Position numbers and translations under genes: made by a program. A stretch of DNA of 64,000 bases from Anderseniella sp039978075 (GTDB lineage: Bacteria; Pseudomonadota; Alphaproteobacteria; Rhizobiales; Aestuariivirgaceae), in NCBI GenBank assembly GCA_039978075.1, contig JBDWCA010000002.1, positions 124,001-188,000 of the forward strand. The letters are read 5' to 3'. The notes under the pieces are model-generated. The model worked only from the letters and a program-made list of their open reading frames with translations, made no database searches and was not told the DNA's origin. Of the stretch, positions 17,534 to 28,400 are shown one piece after another; position 1 is the first letter of the stretch; every line of letters begins with the position of its first letter.

Positions 17534-18763
17534 TTAGGTATTACGTTTGCGTGCTGCAAGTGTCCGCAGCCGCAGCGCGTTGAGCCGGATGAAGCCTTCG
17601 GCGTCCTTCTGGTCATAGGCGCCACGGTCGTCTTCGAAGGTCACCAGTTCGTCCGAATACAGCGACTTCGGCGAGGCGCGGCCGATTACCGTTACATTGC
17701 CCTTGTACAGTTTCAGGCGCACCGTGCCCTCGACATGTTCCTGGCTCTTGTCGATCAGCGCCTGCAGCATTTCGCGTTCGGGTGCGAACCAGAAGCCGTT
17801 ATAAATCATCTTGGCGTATTGCGGCATCAGGCTGTCCTTCAGGTGGGCCGCCTCGCGGTCCAGCGTGATGGATTCCATCGCCCGGTGCGCCGCCAGCAGA
17901 ATGGTGCCACCCGGTGTTTCATAGACGCCGCGCGACTTCATGCCAACAAAGCGGTTTTCAACCAGGTCAAGCCGGCCGATGCCATTGTCGCGGCCCAGGT
18001 CATTGAGGGTTTCCAGTATGGTTGCCGGAGACAATGCCTTGCCATCTATGGAAATCGCATCGCCTTTCATGAACCCGATCTCGATGATGGTGGACACATC
18101 CGGCGCGGCTTCAGGGCTGACAGAGCGCTGGAACACATATTCCGGCGGCTCTTCGTTGGGGTCTTCGAGCACCTTACCCTCTGACGAGGAATGCAGCAGA
18201 TTGGCATCTACCGAAAACGGTGCTTCGCCCCGCTTGTCCTTCGGCACCGGAATCTGGTGCTGCTCGGCAAAGTTGACCAGGTCGGTACGTGACTTGAACG
18301 ACCAGTCGCGCCATGGCGCTATCACCTTGATGTCCGGGTTAAGCGCATAGGCAGCAAGTTCGAACCTGACCTGGTCATTGCCCTTGCCGGTGGCACCGTG
18401 GGCAATGGCGTCGGCCCCGGTCTCAGCCGCAATCTCCACCAACCGCTTGGTAATCAGTGGCCGGGCTATGGATGTGCCGAGCAGGTAGGTTCCTTCATAA
18501 ACGGTATTGGCCCGGAACATCGGAAACACGAAATCGCGGACAAACTCTTCGCGCACATCCTCGATGTAGATTTCCTTGATGCCCATCATCTCGGCCTTGG
18601 CACGCGCCGGTTCCAGTTCTTCACCCTGTCCGAGGTCGGCGGTGAATGTCACCACCTCTGCATCGAGTTCGGTTTCCAGCCACTTCAGGATGACGGACGT
18701 ATCGAGGCCGCCGGAATACGCCAGCACAACCTTTTTCACTGAGCCCTTGGTGCCCATTGCCAT
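17534..18763 (-). CDS. argG: Argininosuccinate synthase
   Basis: A 409-residue cytoplasmic enzyme that joins citrulline and aspartate with ATP to give argininosuccinate, the penultimate step of arginine synthesis. The ATP pyrophosphatase P-loop KKVVLAYSGGLDTSV (residues about 9-23) is intact, as are the citrulline/aspartate segments TGKGNDQVRFE and LVENRFVGMKSRGVYETPGG. Length fits the shorter type I enzyme. The ATG at 18763 follows AGGAGAG by about 7 bases. No arginine-pathway neighbours are present in the window. Confidence 0.97.
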   Translation of the reverse strand: MAMGTKGSVKKVVLAYSGGLDTSVILKWLETELDAEVVTFTADLGQGEELEPARAKAEMMGIKEIYIEDVREEFVRDFVFPMFRANTVYEGTYLLGTSIARPLITKRLVEIAAETGADAIAHGATGKGNDQVRFELAAYALNPDIKVIAPWRDWSFKSRTDLVNFAEQHQIPVPKDKRGEAPFSVDANLLHSSSEGKVLEDPNEEPPEYVFQRSVSPEAAPDVSTIIEIGFMKGDAISIDGKALSPATILETLNDLGRDNGIGRLDLVENRFVGMKSRGVYETPGGTILLAAHRAMESITLDREAAHLKDSLMPQYAKMIYNGFWFAPEREMLQALIDKSQEHVEGTVRLKLYKGNVTVIGRASPKSLYSDELVTFEDDRGAYDQKDAEGFIRLNALRLRTLAARKRNT

Positions 18764-18848
18764 TCTCTCCTGTCGAATTAGATGAAACTTGCGCGGGACC
18801 TAACCTAAGTTGCAGCACGCCTGCAAGGGGACAGATTGACCTCAGGCG

Positions 18849-19073
18849 CTAGAAATCGCTGGTGATGCCCTTTTTTTCCCAATCACCAAACCTGGTCGGC
18901 TCCGGCCCGTCGCGGCCATCAATCTCGACAGGCAGCTCCTGTGACGCATTCTTCTTACGTCTTTCACGGGCTTCCGCCAGCGCGCGCCTGGCTGCGTCGC
19001 TGAGCGGTGGTTTTTCTGATTGTCGGTCCGGCATCACTGGCTTTGCATTGAATTGTGGCGCATCAGCAGACAT
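18849..19073 (-). CDS. DUF1674 / SdhAF4-like succinate dehydrogenase assembly factor
   Basis: A 74-residue protein with the C-terminal signature of DUF1674: PTRFGDWEKKGITSDF. In eukaryotes and alphaproteobacteria this family helps maturation of the flavinated SdhA subunit. The N-terminal half is polar and probably disordered (SEKPPLSDAARRALAEARERRKK). The ATG at 19073 is chosen as the only start that gives a normal family length; the frame runs upstream to 19565 through the antisense of htpX, which is not believable coding. It is divergent from htpX with 78 bases between starts. Confidence 0.82.
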   Translation of the reverse strand: MSADAPQFNAKPVMPDRQSEKPPLSDAARRALAEARERRKKNASQELPVEIDGRDGPEPTRFGDWEKKGITSDF

Positions 19074-19151
19074 ATACTGCTCATTACTGGTTTTTGGCAA
19101 TGTGTCGACGTGTCCGCCTGCAAAGGGCGGGTACGCAGTCAGGTGTAACAG

Positions 19152-20108
19152 ATGAATTATATGAAAACAGCCATGTTGCTGGCAGGCATGACCGCCCTGT
19201 TCCTCGTCATCGGCTTCATGCTGGGCGGGCAGACAGGCATGATCATCGCGTTCTTGTTCGCAGCCGGCACCAATGTCTATGCCTACTGGAACTCTGACAA
19301 GGCCGTCCTGTCGATGCACGGGGCCGAGCCGGCCAGCGAGACGCAGCATCCGGAACTCTACACCATGGTCGCCAAACTGGCCGACAATGCCGGCCTGCCG
19401 ATGCCCAAGGTTTACGTGATGGATAACCCGCAGCCCAACGCGTTTGCCACAGGTCGTAATCCTGAAAATGCCGCCGTTGCCGCCACCACGGGCCTCTTGC
19501 AGCAATTGAACTATGATGAGGTTGAGGGCGTGATGGCGCACGAGCTGGCCCATGTCCAGAACCATGACACACTGATCATGACGGTAACCGCGACCATCGC
19601 CGGTGCGATTTCCATGCTGGCCAACTTTGCCATGTTCTTTGGCGGCCGTGACCGCAACAACCCGCTCGGCCTGATCGGCACAATCGCCATGATGCTGCTG
19701 GCACCGATTGCCGCCATGCTGGTGCAGATGGCGATCAGCCGGACCCGCGAATACGCTGCCGACAAACGCGGCGCGGAAATCTGCGGTAAGCCGCAGGCGC
19801 TCGCCGATGCATTGCGCAAGATCGCCTCAGGCGCTAAGCAGATTGAAAATGACACTGCAGAAGCAAATCCCGCTACAGCTCACATGTTCATTATCAATCC
19901 ACTGTCAGGCGCACGTATGGACAATCTGTTTTCAACCCACCCGAACACCGACAACCGCATAGAGGCCCTGGAGCAGATGTCGGCTTCCGGTCCTCAGGTT
20001 TTTTCTGATGATGCCCCCGGGCGCACCGATGCATCAGGTTCCGGCCCCTGGTCAAAGGCCGGTCGCGGGCCTGAACCGCGCAAGAGGACAAACGGTCCGT
20101 GGGGGTAA
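19152..20108 (+). CDS. htpX: Membrane zinc protease HtpX
   Basis: A 318-residue inner-membrane metalloprotease that degrades damaged membrane proteins under envelope or heat stress. Two N-terminal hydrophobic segments (about residues 5-24 and 27-45) precede the active-site helix MAHELAHVQNHD (His130, Glu131, His134). Two more hydrophobic stretches (about 143-165 and 177-196) are followed by the third-ligand region SRTREYAADKRGAE. AGGTG lies 7 bases before the ATG. The end overlaps the rsmB start by 10 bases, indicating a two-gene operon. Confidence 0.96.
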   Translation: MNYMKTAMLLAGMTALFLVIGFMLGGQTGMIIAFLFAAGTNVYAYWNSDKAVLSMHGAEPASETQHPELYTMVAKLADNAGLPMPKVYVMDNPQPNAFATGRNPENAAVAATTGLLQQLNYDEVEGVMAHELAHVQNHDTLIMTVTATIAGAISMLANFAMFFGGRDRNNPLGLIGTIAMMLLAPIAAMLVQMAISRTREYAADKRGAEICGKPQALADALRKIASGAKQIENDTAEANPATAHMFIINPLSGARMDNLFSTHPNTDNRIEALEQMSASGPQVFSDDAPGRTDASGSGPWSKAGRGPEPRKRTNGPWG

Positions 20109-21454
20109 AAAAGAAGCAGCGAGCCCGCAGGTTCACCCCGCCTCCGGTTGAAGTCGAAGGCCTCGGTCTTCGTGCCGCCGCGCTCAACGCCGTCTCGCTT
20201 GTCCTGTACGAGAGGCGGTTTCTTGAAGATGCCCTTACCGACAGCCTGACGGATGTGGATGATCCGCGCGACCGCGCCTTTGCGCATGCACTTGCCGCAA
20301 CCGCGCTGCGCCGAAAGGGGCAGATCGAAGCTGTTCTGGAACACTATATCGAACAGAAACTGCGCGCCCGCACCGGCAGGGCGCCAGCTATTCTGCTGTG
20401 CGGTGTTGCCCAGTTGCTGTTCATGGAAACCGAACCGCACGCAGCAATCTCGACAAGCGTTGCACTTGCCGCCGGAGACGAAAAGGCCCGCCGGCTGAAA
20501 GGACTGATCAACGCGGTACTGCGCAATGTCAGCCGCGACCGTGACGCCATAATGGCCGCACTGCCGTCAACCGATACCAACCTGCCGAAATGGCTGAACA
20601 CCAGGTTGCGGGCGGATTACGGGCCTGAAACAGCCGCGCAGATCGCCGAGGCACATGCGCTGAAGGCTGATATCGACCTGACCATCAAGACCGGCGCGTC
20701 CGATGAGGACCTGCTGGCTTTGGGCGTCAGACTGCCTACCGGGACCGTGCGACTGAACAATCTTCATCCAGCCGTTCCGGACCTGCCGGGATTTGTGGAC
20801 GGAAACTGGTGGGTTCAGGATGTTGCCGCATCACTGCCGGTCCTGCTGTTTGAGGATTTGCAGGGCAGGACCGCACTGGACATGTGCAGCGCGCCGGGCG
20901 GCAAGACAATGCAATTGTGTGCCGCCGGCGCGACCGTGACGGCGCTGGATACATCGGCCTTTCGCCTCGAAAAAGTAGCTGAAAATCTTGCCCGCACAAA
21001 ACTTGAGGCCAATTGCATCGCTGTAGATGCGCTGGAGTTTGAACCCGGCCAGCTATTTGACGTGATCCTGCTCGATGCGCCGTGTTCAGCCACAGGTACC
21101 ATACGCCGTCATCCCGACATGCCCTATATCCGGGGCAATGACGACGTGAAACTGCTGCTCACACTGCAACGCAAGCTGCTGCGCAAGGCAGCCACTTTGC
21201 TGGCGCCGGGCGGAACCCTGATCTACGCCGTCTGCTCATTGCTTGCAGATGAAGGTCCCAAGCAGATTTCTCAATTCCTGAACGAGCACGGCGATTTCAA
21301 ACGGCTGCCGGTCGCGCCCGGCGAGGCACAAATCCCGGCAGATCTCATAAGCAAGACCGGTGATCTGAGAACACTTCCCCACAACATGATCGGCAATGCC
21401 GGCGGTATGGACGGTTTTTTCGCAGCCCGAATGAGCCGCGAATTGGAAAATTAA
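20099..21454 (+). CDS. rsmB: 16S rRNA m5C methyltransferase RsmB-like (NOL1/NOP2/Sun family)
   Basis: A 451-residue enzyme that methylates cytosine in 16S rRNA (C967 in E. coli) with SAM. The N-terminal NusB-like RNA-binding domain spans about residues 20-160 (ALNAVSLVLYERRFLEDAL, RAFAHALAATALRR). The methyltransferase core has the SAM motif DMCSAPGGKTMQLC, motif IV LLDAPCSATGTIRR with the release cysteine, and AVCSLL with the nucleophilic cysteine. The start is a GTG at 20099 inside the 3' end of htpX (10-base overlap), implying translational coupling. Length is in the family range. Confidence 0.93.
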   Translation: MGVKKKQRARRFTPPPVEVEGLGLRAAALNAVSLVLYERRFLEDALTDSLTDVDDPRDRAFAHALAATALRRKGQIEAVLEHYIEQKLRARTGRAPAILLCGVAQLLFMETEPHAAISTSVALAAGDEKARRLKGLINAVLRNVSRDRDAIMAALPSTDTNLPKWLNTRLRADYGPETAAQIAEAHALKADIDLTIKTGASDEDLLALGVRLPTGTVRLNNLHPAVPDLPGFVDGNWWVQDVAASLPVLLFEDLQGRTALDMCSAPGGKTMQLCAAGATVTALDTSAFRLEKVAENLARTKLEANCIAVDALEFEPGQLFDVILLDAPCSATGTIRRHPDMPYIRGNDDVKLLLTLQRKLLRKAATLLAPGGTLIYAVCSLLADEGPKQISQFLNEHGDFKRLPVAPGEAQIPADLISKTGDLRTLPHNMIGNAGGMDGFFAARMSRELEN

Positions 21455-21609
21455 CGGATACTGACCCCAAAGCCGCGATCTGACACAGCCTGTTATCAAT
21501 TCGTTAACGAACTTCGGGCTTCAATGTGCACCGAGATCCAGCAGGATATAGCTGCCCTTTAGGCAACCTGCCGGGAACATGCACACTTCGGAAACCGCGT
21601 TCGAGCCCC

Positions 21610-23364
21610 ATGAATTCCGCATCGACAGTCCTCACCGGCCTGGCCAGCCTGAGCAGCAAGCAGATGGTCAACAGGCTTGTGCGCGCGACGTCCCCACAAA
21701 TCCCCAGCCTGACCATGTCACGGTGCACCGGTCTCGGACTGCCGCTCGCCGCCATCATCAAGGGTGATGCATCGCGCGCGCCGGGCCTGTATCGCGGCAT
21801 ATTCGAACTTGCCGGGTGCCGGGCCGTGCTGGCGGGAACCTCCATATTCGAACTGCCTGATGCGCGGCCTGCTGCCTTTGACAATGCCCTCAACGAATTT
21901 GGCTGGCTGCATGACCTGCACGCCGGAAACACCCAGCTCTACCGGATTTTCGCCCGTGGCATTGTTGCTGAATGGCTGGAGCTGAAGGTCTACAAGAACG
22001 CCAGCGCACGCCGGCCGCAGACCCTGGCAGCCCGGCTCATCAACTGGATTCAGTGCGCGCCTTTCCTGCTGCAGGGCGCAAGTCGCGGATTTGAAGTATC
22101 GTTCATGAACAGCCTGACCAGGCAGAGCCGCCTGCTGGCCCGGCGCGGTGTCAATCACTTCAGCCCCACAAACAGGCTGATGTCCGCAATCGCCATGGTC
22201 TACGCAACCTTTGGCACTACCGGTCTGGAGAGTTTGCAGAAAACCGCCCTGAGCCGGCTGTCTCACGAACTCGATCATCAGATTCTGGCGGACGGCGGTC
22301 ACGTATCGCGCAACGGCCAGACCCTGCTCGATCTTCTGGTCCTGCTGGTTCCTTTGCGCGAGGCGCTCAACAAGGCCCTGATAGAAATTCCGGGACCGGT
22401 GAACGCCGCGCTTGAGCGCATGCTTCCAATGCTGCGATTTCTGTCACACAACGATGGTGGGCTTGCCGTATTCAATGGCGTGTCCAGAACCGGCGCAGGC
22501 AAAATCAAGGCCGTGCTGGAAAGAGACCAGATCCACGGGCGTCCGCTGACCATCGCACCGCTGACCGGGTATTGCCGCATCGCCCATGGCAGGGCATCGA
22601 TCATCATGGATACCGGTATGCCGCCGGCTCCGGGGCGCAATCCGAACGCAGCCTGTTCGCCCCTGGCATTCGAACTGTGTGACGGACCGCACCGCATCGT
22701 CGTAAACTGCGGCAGCCGGCAGGATGCCGATGCGCAATGGCAGGCCGCATCACGGCGCACATCGGCTCACTCGACCATGACGCTCGGCGAGCGCGACACC
22801 AGTACCGTGATCGACAATTTCTTCACCAGCCGGTTGTTCAACACACCGGCGCTGATAACCAGCGGGCATGCTGAAGCCGAGGTGAGCCACGAAGACCACG
22901 GCAGCGTCATTTCAGCCCGCCACACCGCCTATGCCAAAGCCTTCGGGCTGGTGCATGAACGGCAACTGTTTCTGGATACAAACGGCATCGACCTGCGGGG
23001 CGAGGACCGTCTTGTCCCCGAAATTCCGGTTCCGGATGTGCCTCTCGATCCGGCCTTTGCCATCCGCTTTCACCTGCACCCGTCGATCAAGGCAACACTG
23101 TCGCGCGATGGGGCTTGCGTCATGCTGTTATTGCCCAACAAGGTCGGCTGGCGCTTTTCGGCCCGTGGCGGCAGGCTGTCGCTTGAGACCAGCATCTATC
23201 TGCCGGACAGCAAATCCGCCCGTCCCTCCCAGCAGATCGTTATCTCCGGTGTGGCCGGCAGGCCGGATCGCGTGTTGTGGGCGTTCAAGCGGATAAAGAC
23301 CGTAGCAAAACCGCGTCCTTCAGAAGGTCAATGTGCACCTGAATTGCCGCTGGATGCGGAATAA
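21610..23364 (+). CDS. Heparinase II/III family protein
   Basis: A protein of about 584 residues with a helical first half (alginate-lyase-like toroid) and a beta-sandwich C-terminal half typical of heparinase II/III-like polysaccharide lyases. Supporting segments include the helix repeats NEFGWLHDLHAGN, ILADGGHVSRNGQTLLDLLVLL and the DGPHRIVVNCGS strand region. Family members cleave uronic-acid-containing polysaccharides, but many genomic copies next to rsmB/purH have no known substrate. No signal peptide is evident with this start. The start is uncertain: ATG at 21610 lacks a strong ribosome site, and a GTG at 21526 is also in frame. Confidence 0.75.
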   Translation: MNSASTVLTGLASLSSKQMVNRLVRATSPQIPSLTMSRCTGLGLPLAAIIKGDASRAPGLYRGIFELAGCRAVLAGTSIFELPDARPAAFDNALNEFGWLHDLHAGNTQLYRIFARGIVAEWLELKVYKNASARRPQTLAARLINWIQCAPFLLQGASRGFEVSFMNSLTRQSRLLARRGVNHFSPTNRLMSAIAMVYATFGTTGLESLQKTALSRLSHELDHQILADGGHVSRNGQTLLDLLVLLVPLREALNKALIEIPGPVNAALERMLPMLRFLSHNDGGLAVFNGVSRTGAGKIKAVLERDQIHGRPLTIAPLTGYCRIAHGRASIIMDTGMPPAPGRNPNAACSPLAFELCDGPHRIVVNCGSRQDADAQWQAASRRTSAHSTMTLGERDTSTVIDNFFTSRLFNTPALITSGHAEAEVSHEDHGSVISARHTAYAKAFGLVHERQLFLDTNGIDLRGEDRLVPEIPVPDVPLDPAFAIRFHLHPSIKATLSRDGACVMLLLPNKVGWRFSARGGRLSLETSIYLPDSKSARPSQQIVISGVAGRPDRVLWAFKRIKTVAKPRPSEGQCAPELPLDAE

Positions 23365-23464
23365 CCAATTCATTTGGTATAACTGACGCTTCTCCTGTTC
23401 AGCATCTCATGCCTTCGTGCTAACGCTTGGCCCCAGTTGTAATGGGCAATGGAGAAGTTGGCCG

Positions 23465-25045
23465 ATGAGCGCTATTCGTCGCGCCCTGCTGTCGGTTTCC
23501 GACAAGACGGGACTTGTTGAGTTTGCCACCGATCTGGCAGGCCTTGGTGTTGATCTGATTTCAACCGGCGGAACGGCACGTACGCTGCGCGATGCAGGGC
23601 TGGACGTCACCGACATATCGAGCTGGACCGGGTTTCCGGAGATTATGGACGGGAGGGTGAAAACCCTGCATCCGAAAGTTCACGGCGGACTGCTGGCAGT
23701 GCGGTCGAACCCGGATCACCAGGCCGCGATGCAGGAAAATGAAATCGGCAGCATCGATCTGCTGGCGGTGAACCTGTATCCGTTTGAACAGAAGCTGGCC
23801 GGCGGCGGCGCTTACGAAGACCTGGTCGAGAACATAGATATTGGCGGCCCGGCAATGACCAGAGCCGCTGCCAAGAACCACAAAGACGTTACGACGATTG
23901 TCGACCCGGCAGATTACACAGCGATCATAGAGGAAATGCGCGCGCATTCCGGATCCACCCTGCAACAGACACGCACCAGACTGGCGGCCAAGGCATTTGC
24001 CCGCACCGCAGCTTACGATTCAATTGTCAGCACCTGGCTGCTTGGCGAGGCAGGAGAAGGCCTCGGCACCAGCCGGTCACTGGGCGGATCCCTGATACAG
24101 ACCCTGCGCTATGGCGAAAACCCGCATCAGTCGGCTGGCTTTTATCGCACCGGCGAAATTCGTGAAGGTGTCGCAACGGCGCGCCAGTTGCAGGGCAAGG
24201 AGCTGTCCTACAACAACATCAACGATACCGACGCGGCATTTGAATGCGTCAGTGAATTCGACCCGGCCGACTACGCTGCCTGCGTTATCGTGAAACACGC
24301 CAATCCGTGCGGTGTTGCAACTGCTGAAACCGCACTGGAAGCCTACCGGCTTGCACTGCGTTGTGATCCGGTCAGCGCGTTCGGCGGCATCGTGGCCTTC
24401 AACCAGCCGATCGACGAGGCAACTGCGGAAGTGGTTTGCGACGTTTTCACCGAAGTCATCATCGCGCCCGGCGTCAGCAAGGACGCGGAAGCGGTATTCG
24501 CCGCAAAGAAAAACCTGCGCCTGCTGATAACTGATGGACTGGCGGATGCTGATCAGCCCGGTATTGCCTACAAGACAGTTGCCGGCGGCTTTCTTGCACA
24601 GTCACGCGACAATGGCCGGGTCCATGCCGATGACCTGAAAGTGGTTACAAAGCGCCACCCCAGCGTTGAGGAAATGGCCGACATGCTGTTTGCCTTCCGG
24701 GTCGCCAAGCACGTCAAGTCGAACGCCATCATCTATGCAAAGCATGGCGCCACCGTAGGTGTCGGCGCCGGTCAGATGTCACGCATCGATTCAAGCCGTG
24801 TCGCCGCCCACAAAGCCCGTGATGCTGCAGACGCTGCCGGGATTGCCGAAACCCTGACCGCGGGAAGCGTGGTCGCGTCCGACGCCTTCTTCCCGTTTGC
24901 CGACGGCCTGTTGCAGGCGGCGTCCGCCGGTGCCACAGCAATCATCCAGCCCGGCGGTTCAATGCGCGATGATGACGTCATCGCAGCGGCCGATGAAAAA
25001 GGGCTGGCCATGATCTTCACTGGCATGAGACATTTCAGGCATTAG
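23465..25045 (+). CDS. purH: Bifunctional AICAR formyltransferase / IMP cyclohydrolase
   Basis: A 526-residue enzyme catalysing the last two steps of IMP synthesis, using the 10-formyl-THF that folD supplies. The N-terminal IMP cyclohydrolase (MGS-like) domain shows RALLSVSDKTGLVEFA, LISTGGTARTLRDAG and DGRVKTLHPKVHGG. The transformylase domain has RYGENPHQSAGFY, IVKHANPCGVA (catalytic Lys-His pair) and SDAFFPFADGL. The ATG at 23465 is chosen from GGAGAA upstream and the standard N-terminus; an in-frame start at 23417 adds 16 unrelated residues. Confidence 0.97.
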   Translation: MSAIRRALLSVSDKTGLVEFATDLAGLGVDLISTGGTARTLRDAGLDVTDISSWTGFPEIMDGRVKTLHPKVHGGLLAVRSNPDHQAAMQENEIGSIDLLAVNLYPFEQKLAGGGAYEDLVENIDIGGPAMTRAAAKNHKDVTTIVDPADYTAIIEEMRAHSGSTLQQTRTRLAAKAFARTAAYDSIVSTWLLGEAGEGLGTSRSLGGSLIQTLRYGENPHQSAGFYRTGEIREGVATARQLQGKELSYNNINDTDAAFECVSEFDPADYAACVIVKHANPCGVATAETALEAYRLALRCDPVSAFGGIVAFNQPIDEATAEVVCDVFTEVIIAPGVSKDAEAVFAAKKNLRLLITDGLADADQPGIAYKTVAGGFLAQSRDNGRVHADDLKVVTKRHPSVEEMADMLFAFRVAKHVKSNAIIYAKHGATVGVGAGQMSRIDSSRVAAHKARDAADAAGIAETLTAGSVVASDAFFPFADGLLQAASAGATAIIQPGGSMRDDDVIAAADEKGLAMIFTGMRHFRH

Positions 25046-25084
25046 GGTCAGAACACAGACAACCACACCAATCGGAGACAGTTC

Positions 25085-25405
25085 ATGCTTGTGACCACCA
25101 CCAACACTATCGATGGCCGCCGGATTTCCAACTACAAGGGTCTCGTGGCCGGTGAAGCCATACTGGGTGCAAACCTGTTTCGTGATCTGTTCGCCTCAAT
25201 CCGCGACATTGTCGGCGGTCGCGCGGGCGCTTACGAGAAGGTTCTCAATGATGCCCGTGAAACCGCAATTGCAGAAATGACCGACAAGGCATCCGCACTG
25301 GGTGCAAATGCCGTTATCGGTGTTGATATCGACTACGAAACCGTCGGCCAGAACGGCTCCATGCTGATGGTCACCGCCGCCGGCACTGCCGTGGTGGTAG
25401 AATAA
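25085..25405 (+). CDS. YbjQ family (UPF0145, DUF74) protein
   Basis: A 106-residue protein of the YbjQ/UPF0145 group, which forms pentameric rings in known structures and has been called a putative heavy-metal-binding domain without proof of function. Typical segments are TTTNTIDGRRISNYKGLVAGEAI, ARETAIAEMTDKASALGANAVIG and a strand-rich end. GGAGA lies 8 bases before the ATG. It follows purH by 39 bases and may be co-transcribed. It converges on the glutamate dehydrogenase gene with one base between the stop codons. Confidence 0.88.
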   Translation: MLVTTTNTIDGRRISNYKGLVAGEAILGANLFRDLFASIRDIVGGRAGAYEKVLNDARETAIAEMTDKASALGANAVIGVDIDYETVGQNGSMLMVTAAGTAVVVE

Positions 25406-25406
25406 C

Positions 25407-28400
25407 TCAGGCTTTGGCCAGCACGCCCAGCTGGCTGGCGATCACCGCAAACTTTGCCAGCGAGAAGTCGGCTTCTCTGGAAATGCGAACCAGTTCGTCC
25501 CCGGTATGGGTAACCAGCTCCTGCCTGGCCGGTGACAGTGTCGCCTTGACCCCGTCAGCGGCAATGCTGCGCACGGACCGCTGTACTGTCTGCCGGATAC
25601 CTGCAATCGCCTGACGGTCATAATCGCTTTCACTGGGCAGGTTCTGGGCGCTGGCCAGAATATGATCAATGCCGAGTGTTCCGCTCAGGCCGAAGTAGGT
25701 CTTGGCGATTTCTCTGACCGGCCGGTTTGCCGGGCGTGCAATCTGCACAACATCCAGCCCCCGCACCAGGTATCTCAGGCCGGCAATTTTCAATGCCGTT
25801 TTCGTGTCCAGCCCAAGAGCTGAAATTTCCTCAACATCGCTGGCCAGTTGGGTTTTCTGGCTCTCCGGCAGGACGTCGGACAAGGCGCCGGCAAGCGATG
25901 CGATGCCGTCCTTGTAAATCGGCACAAGCTGCGACAGGTTCGAATTGGGCGTTTCGTTTGCCGCAAACCATGCCACCGCATCGGCCATGCCGTTCTGCAG
26001 GCGTGCATACAGGGACATCTGCTGTTCGCTGGATATCCGGTTGTCAAGCCTGTCGACCGCTTCGTTCATGTCTACAAAGCCGAAGCTGTCGCGGCTCGCT
26101 ACGTAGAACCTTGCAAGATCTCCGGCCTGTATGCCGGTGTCATTCGACAGGTCAAACAGGAACAGCGGACCGCAGCGATTGACGATAGAGTTGGCAATCA
26201 AGGTACTGATGATCTCGGGGCGCAATCTATGGCCGGAGATTTCGGACTTGTAGGTCTTCGACATCCGGTTGGGGAAGTACCGCATCAGCTCGTTTTCAAG
26301 ATACGGATCGGACGCAAACTGTTGCGCCATCAGGTCATTGAAGACGACAATTTTCGCATAGGACACCAGCACGGCCATTTCGGGTCTGGACAGGCTGCCA
26401 CCTGATTTCAGGCGATCATCAAGTTCCTCGCCGAACGGCAGGAACTCGATGGCACGATCCAGGCCACCGCGATTCTCAAGTTCCCTGAACAACCGCGACA
26501 ACCCGGCCCTGTCTCGCGACAGGGCTTCTTCCATGAGGGTGACACACAGGGTCTGCAGATAATTGTTTCGCAACACCAGGTCGGCGACGTCATCGGTCAT
26601 GGCGGCCAGCAACTTGTTGCGGGCGGCCCGTTTCAGCTTGCCGGCGGCTTCCGCTTCACCGAGCGCGATCTTGAGATTGACCTCGACGTCAGAAGAGTTC
26701 ACACCCGCGGAATTATCGATGGCATCGGTGTTTATGCGCCCGCCATTGAGGGCGAACTCAACCCGCGCAAGCTGGGTCATGCCGAGGTTGGCACCTTCGC
26801 CCACTGCCTTGACCTTCAGTTCCCGGGCCATGACACGGATACTGTCATTGGCCTTGTCACCGGCGTCTGCATCACTTTCCGTGGCACCGCGAACATAGGT
26901 GCCGATGCCACCGAACCATAAAAGGTCGGCGTCGCATTTGATGATTGCCCGCATCAGCTCATTGGGCGTTACCTTGGAGGCAGTCAATCCGGTCACCGCC
27001 ATGATTTCAGGTGACAGGCTGATCTGCTTTTCTGATCGGGAGAAGATGCCGCCACCCTTGCTGATCAGCTTGCGTTCATAATCCTGCCAGCTCGATCTTG
27101 GCAGTTCGAACAACCGTTTGCGTTCCGCAAAACTCGTCGCCACATCCGGGTCCGGATCGATGAATATGTCACGGTGATCAAAGGCTGCGAGCAGTTTGGT
27201 CTGCTCCGACAGCAGCATGCCGTTGCCGAACACATCGCCTGACATGTCGCCGACGCCCACAGCGGTGAACGGCGTGGTCTGTATGTCGCGGTCCAGTTCC
27301 CGGAAGTGGCGCTTGACGGCTTCCCAGCCACCGCGGGCTGTAATACCCATTTTCTTGTGGTCATAGCCTGCCGACCCGCCGGAGGCGAAGGCATCATCAA
27401 GCCAGAATCCGGCTTCCGACGAAATGGCATTGGCAACATCGGAAAACGCCGCCGTTCCCTTGTCGGCTGCAACCACCAGGTAAGGATCGTCGCCATCCTG
27501 ACGCACCATTTTCGGCGGCGGAATGATCTTGCCGCCCTTGGTGTTGTCGGTCAGGGACAACAGGCTTGAAATGAACGACTGGTAGGCCAGCGTTCCCGCC
27601 TGGTACACTTCATCGCGGCTGCCGCCTGCGGGAAGCTGCCGGGGAATAAATCCGCCCTTGGCGCCCACCGGCACGATAACCGCATTCTTGACGTTCTGGG
27701 CTTTCGCCAGTCCCAGCACCTCGGTGCGGAAATCCTCCGCCCTGTCGGACCAGCGCAATCCGCCACGCGCAATCATGCCGCCGCGCAGGTGCACACCCTC
27801 GACAAGTGTGGAATGGACGAAGATTTCCGCAAACGGGACCGGAGCCGGAATGCCGGGCACGTCCTTGCTGTGTATCTTCATCGCCAGCGCAATCGGGAGG
27901 CCTCCCTGCAGGTTTTTCAGGTTGAAGAAATTGGTCCGCTGCGTGGCTGTAATGACACCCACCATGTGGCGAATGATCCGGTCATCATCGAGGCTGGGAA
28001 CATCCGCCAGATGATCCTCGATTTTTTGCAGAAGCCTGGTCTGCAGTTTCTCACGATCCGCCAGCGTGTCGGCCTTGGGGTGGCCGGGCTGGAACCTTGC
28101 CTTGAACAGGTCCACCAGCAATCGTGTCACGTCTCCGTAACGCACCAGCGTGCCTGCTATAACAGACAGTGCAAATGGAAACCCGGTCTGGCGCAGGTAG
28201 CGCGCAAAAGCCCGCAACACTGTTACTTCCTGCCAGCTCAGGGAAGCAGATAATACCAGTCCGTTCAGCGGATCGCTGTCGGCCTTGCCCGTCCACACAG
28301 CCAGGAAACAGTCCTGCAGCTGCTGGTAGCATTGCTCATCGATCGCGGCATCATTGTCACGGCTGAGAGCAACTTCGTGGATGTAGACAGCGTCGGCTTC

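Noticed and set aside
19074..19565. N-terminal extension of the DUF1674 gene
   Set aside because: The extension is antisense to htpX. Family length and the ATG at 19073 support the short 74-residue form.
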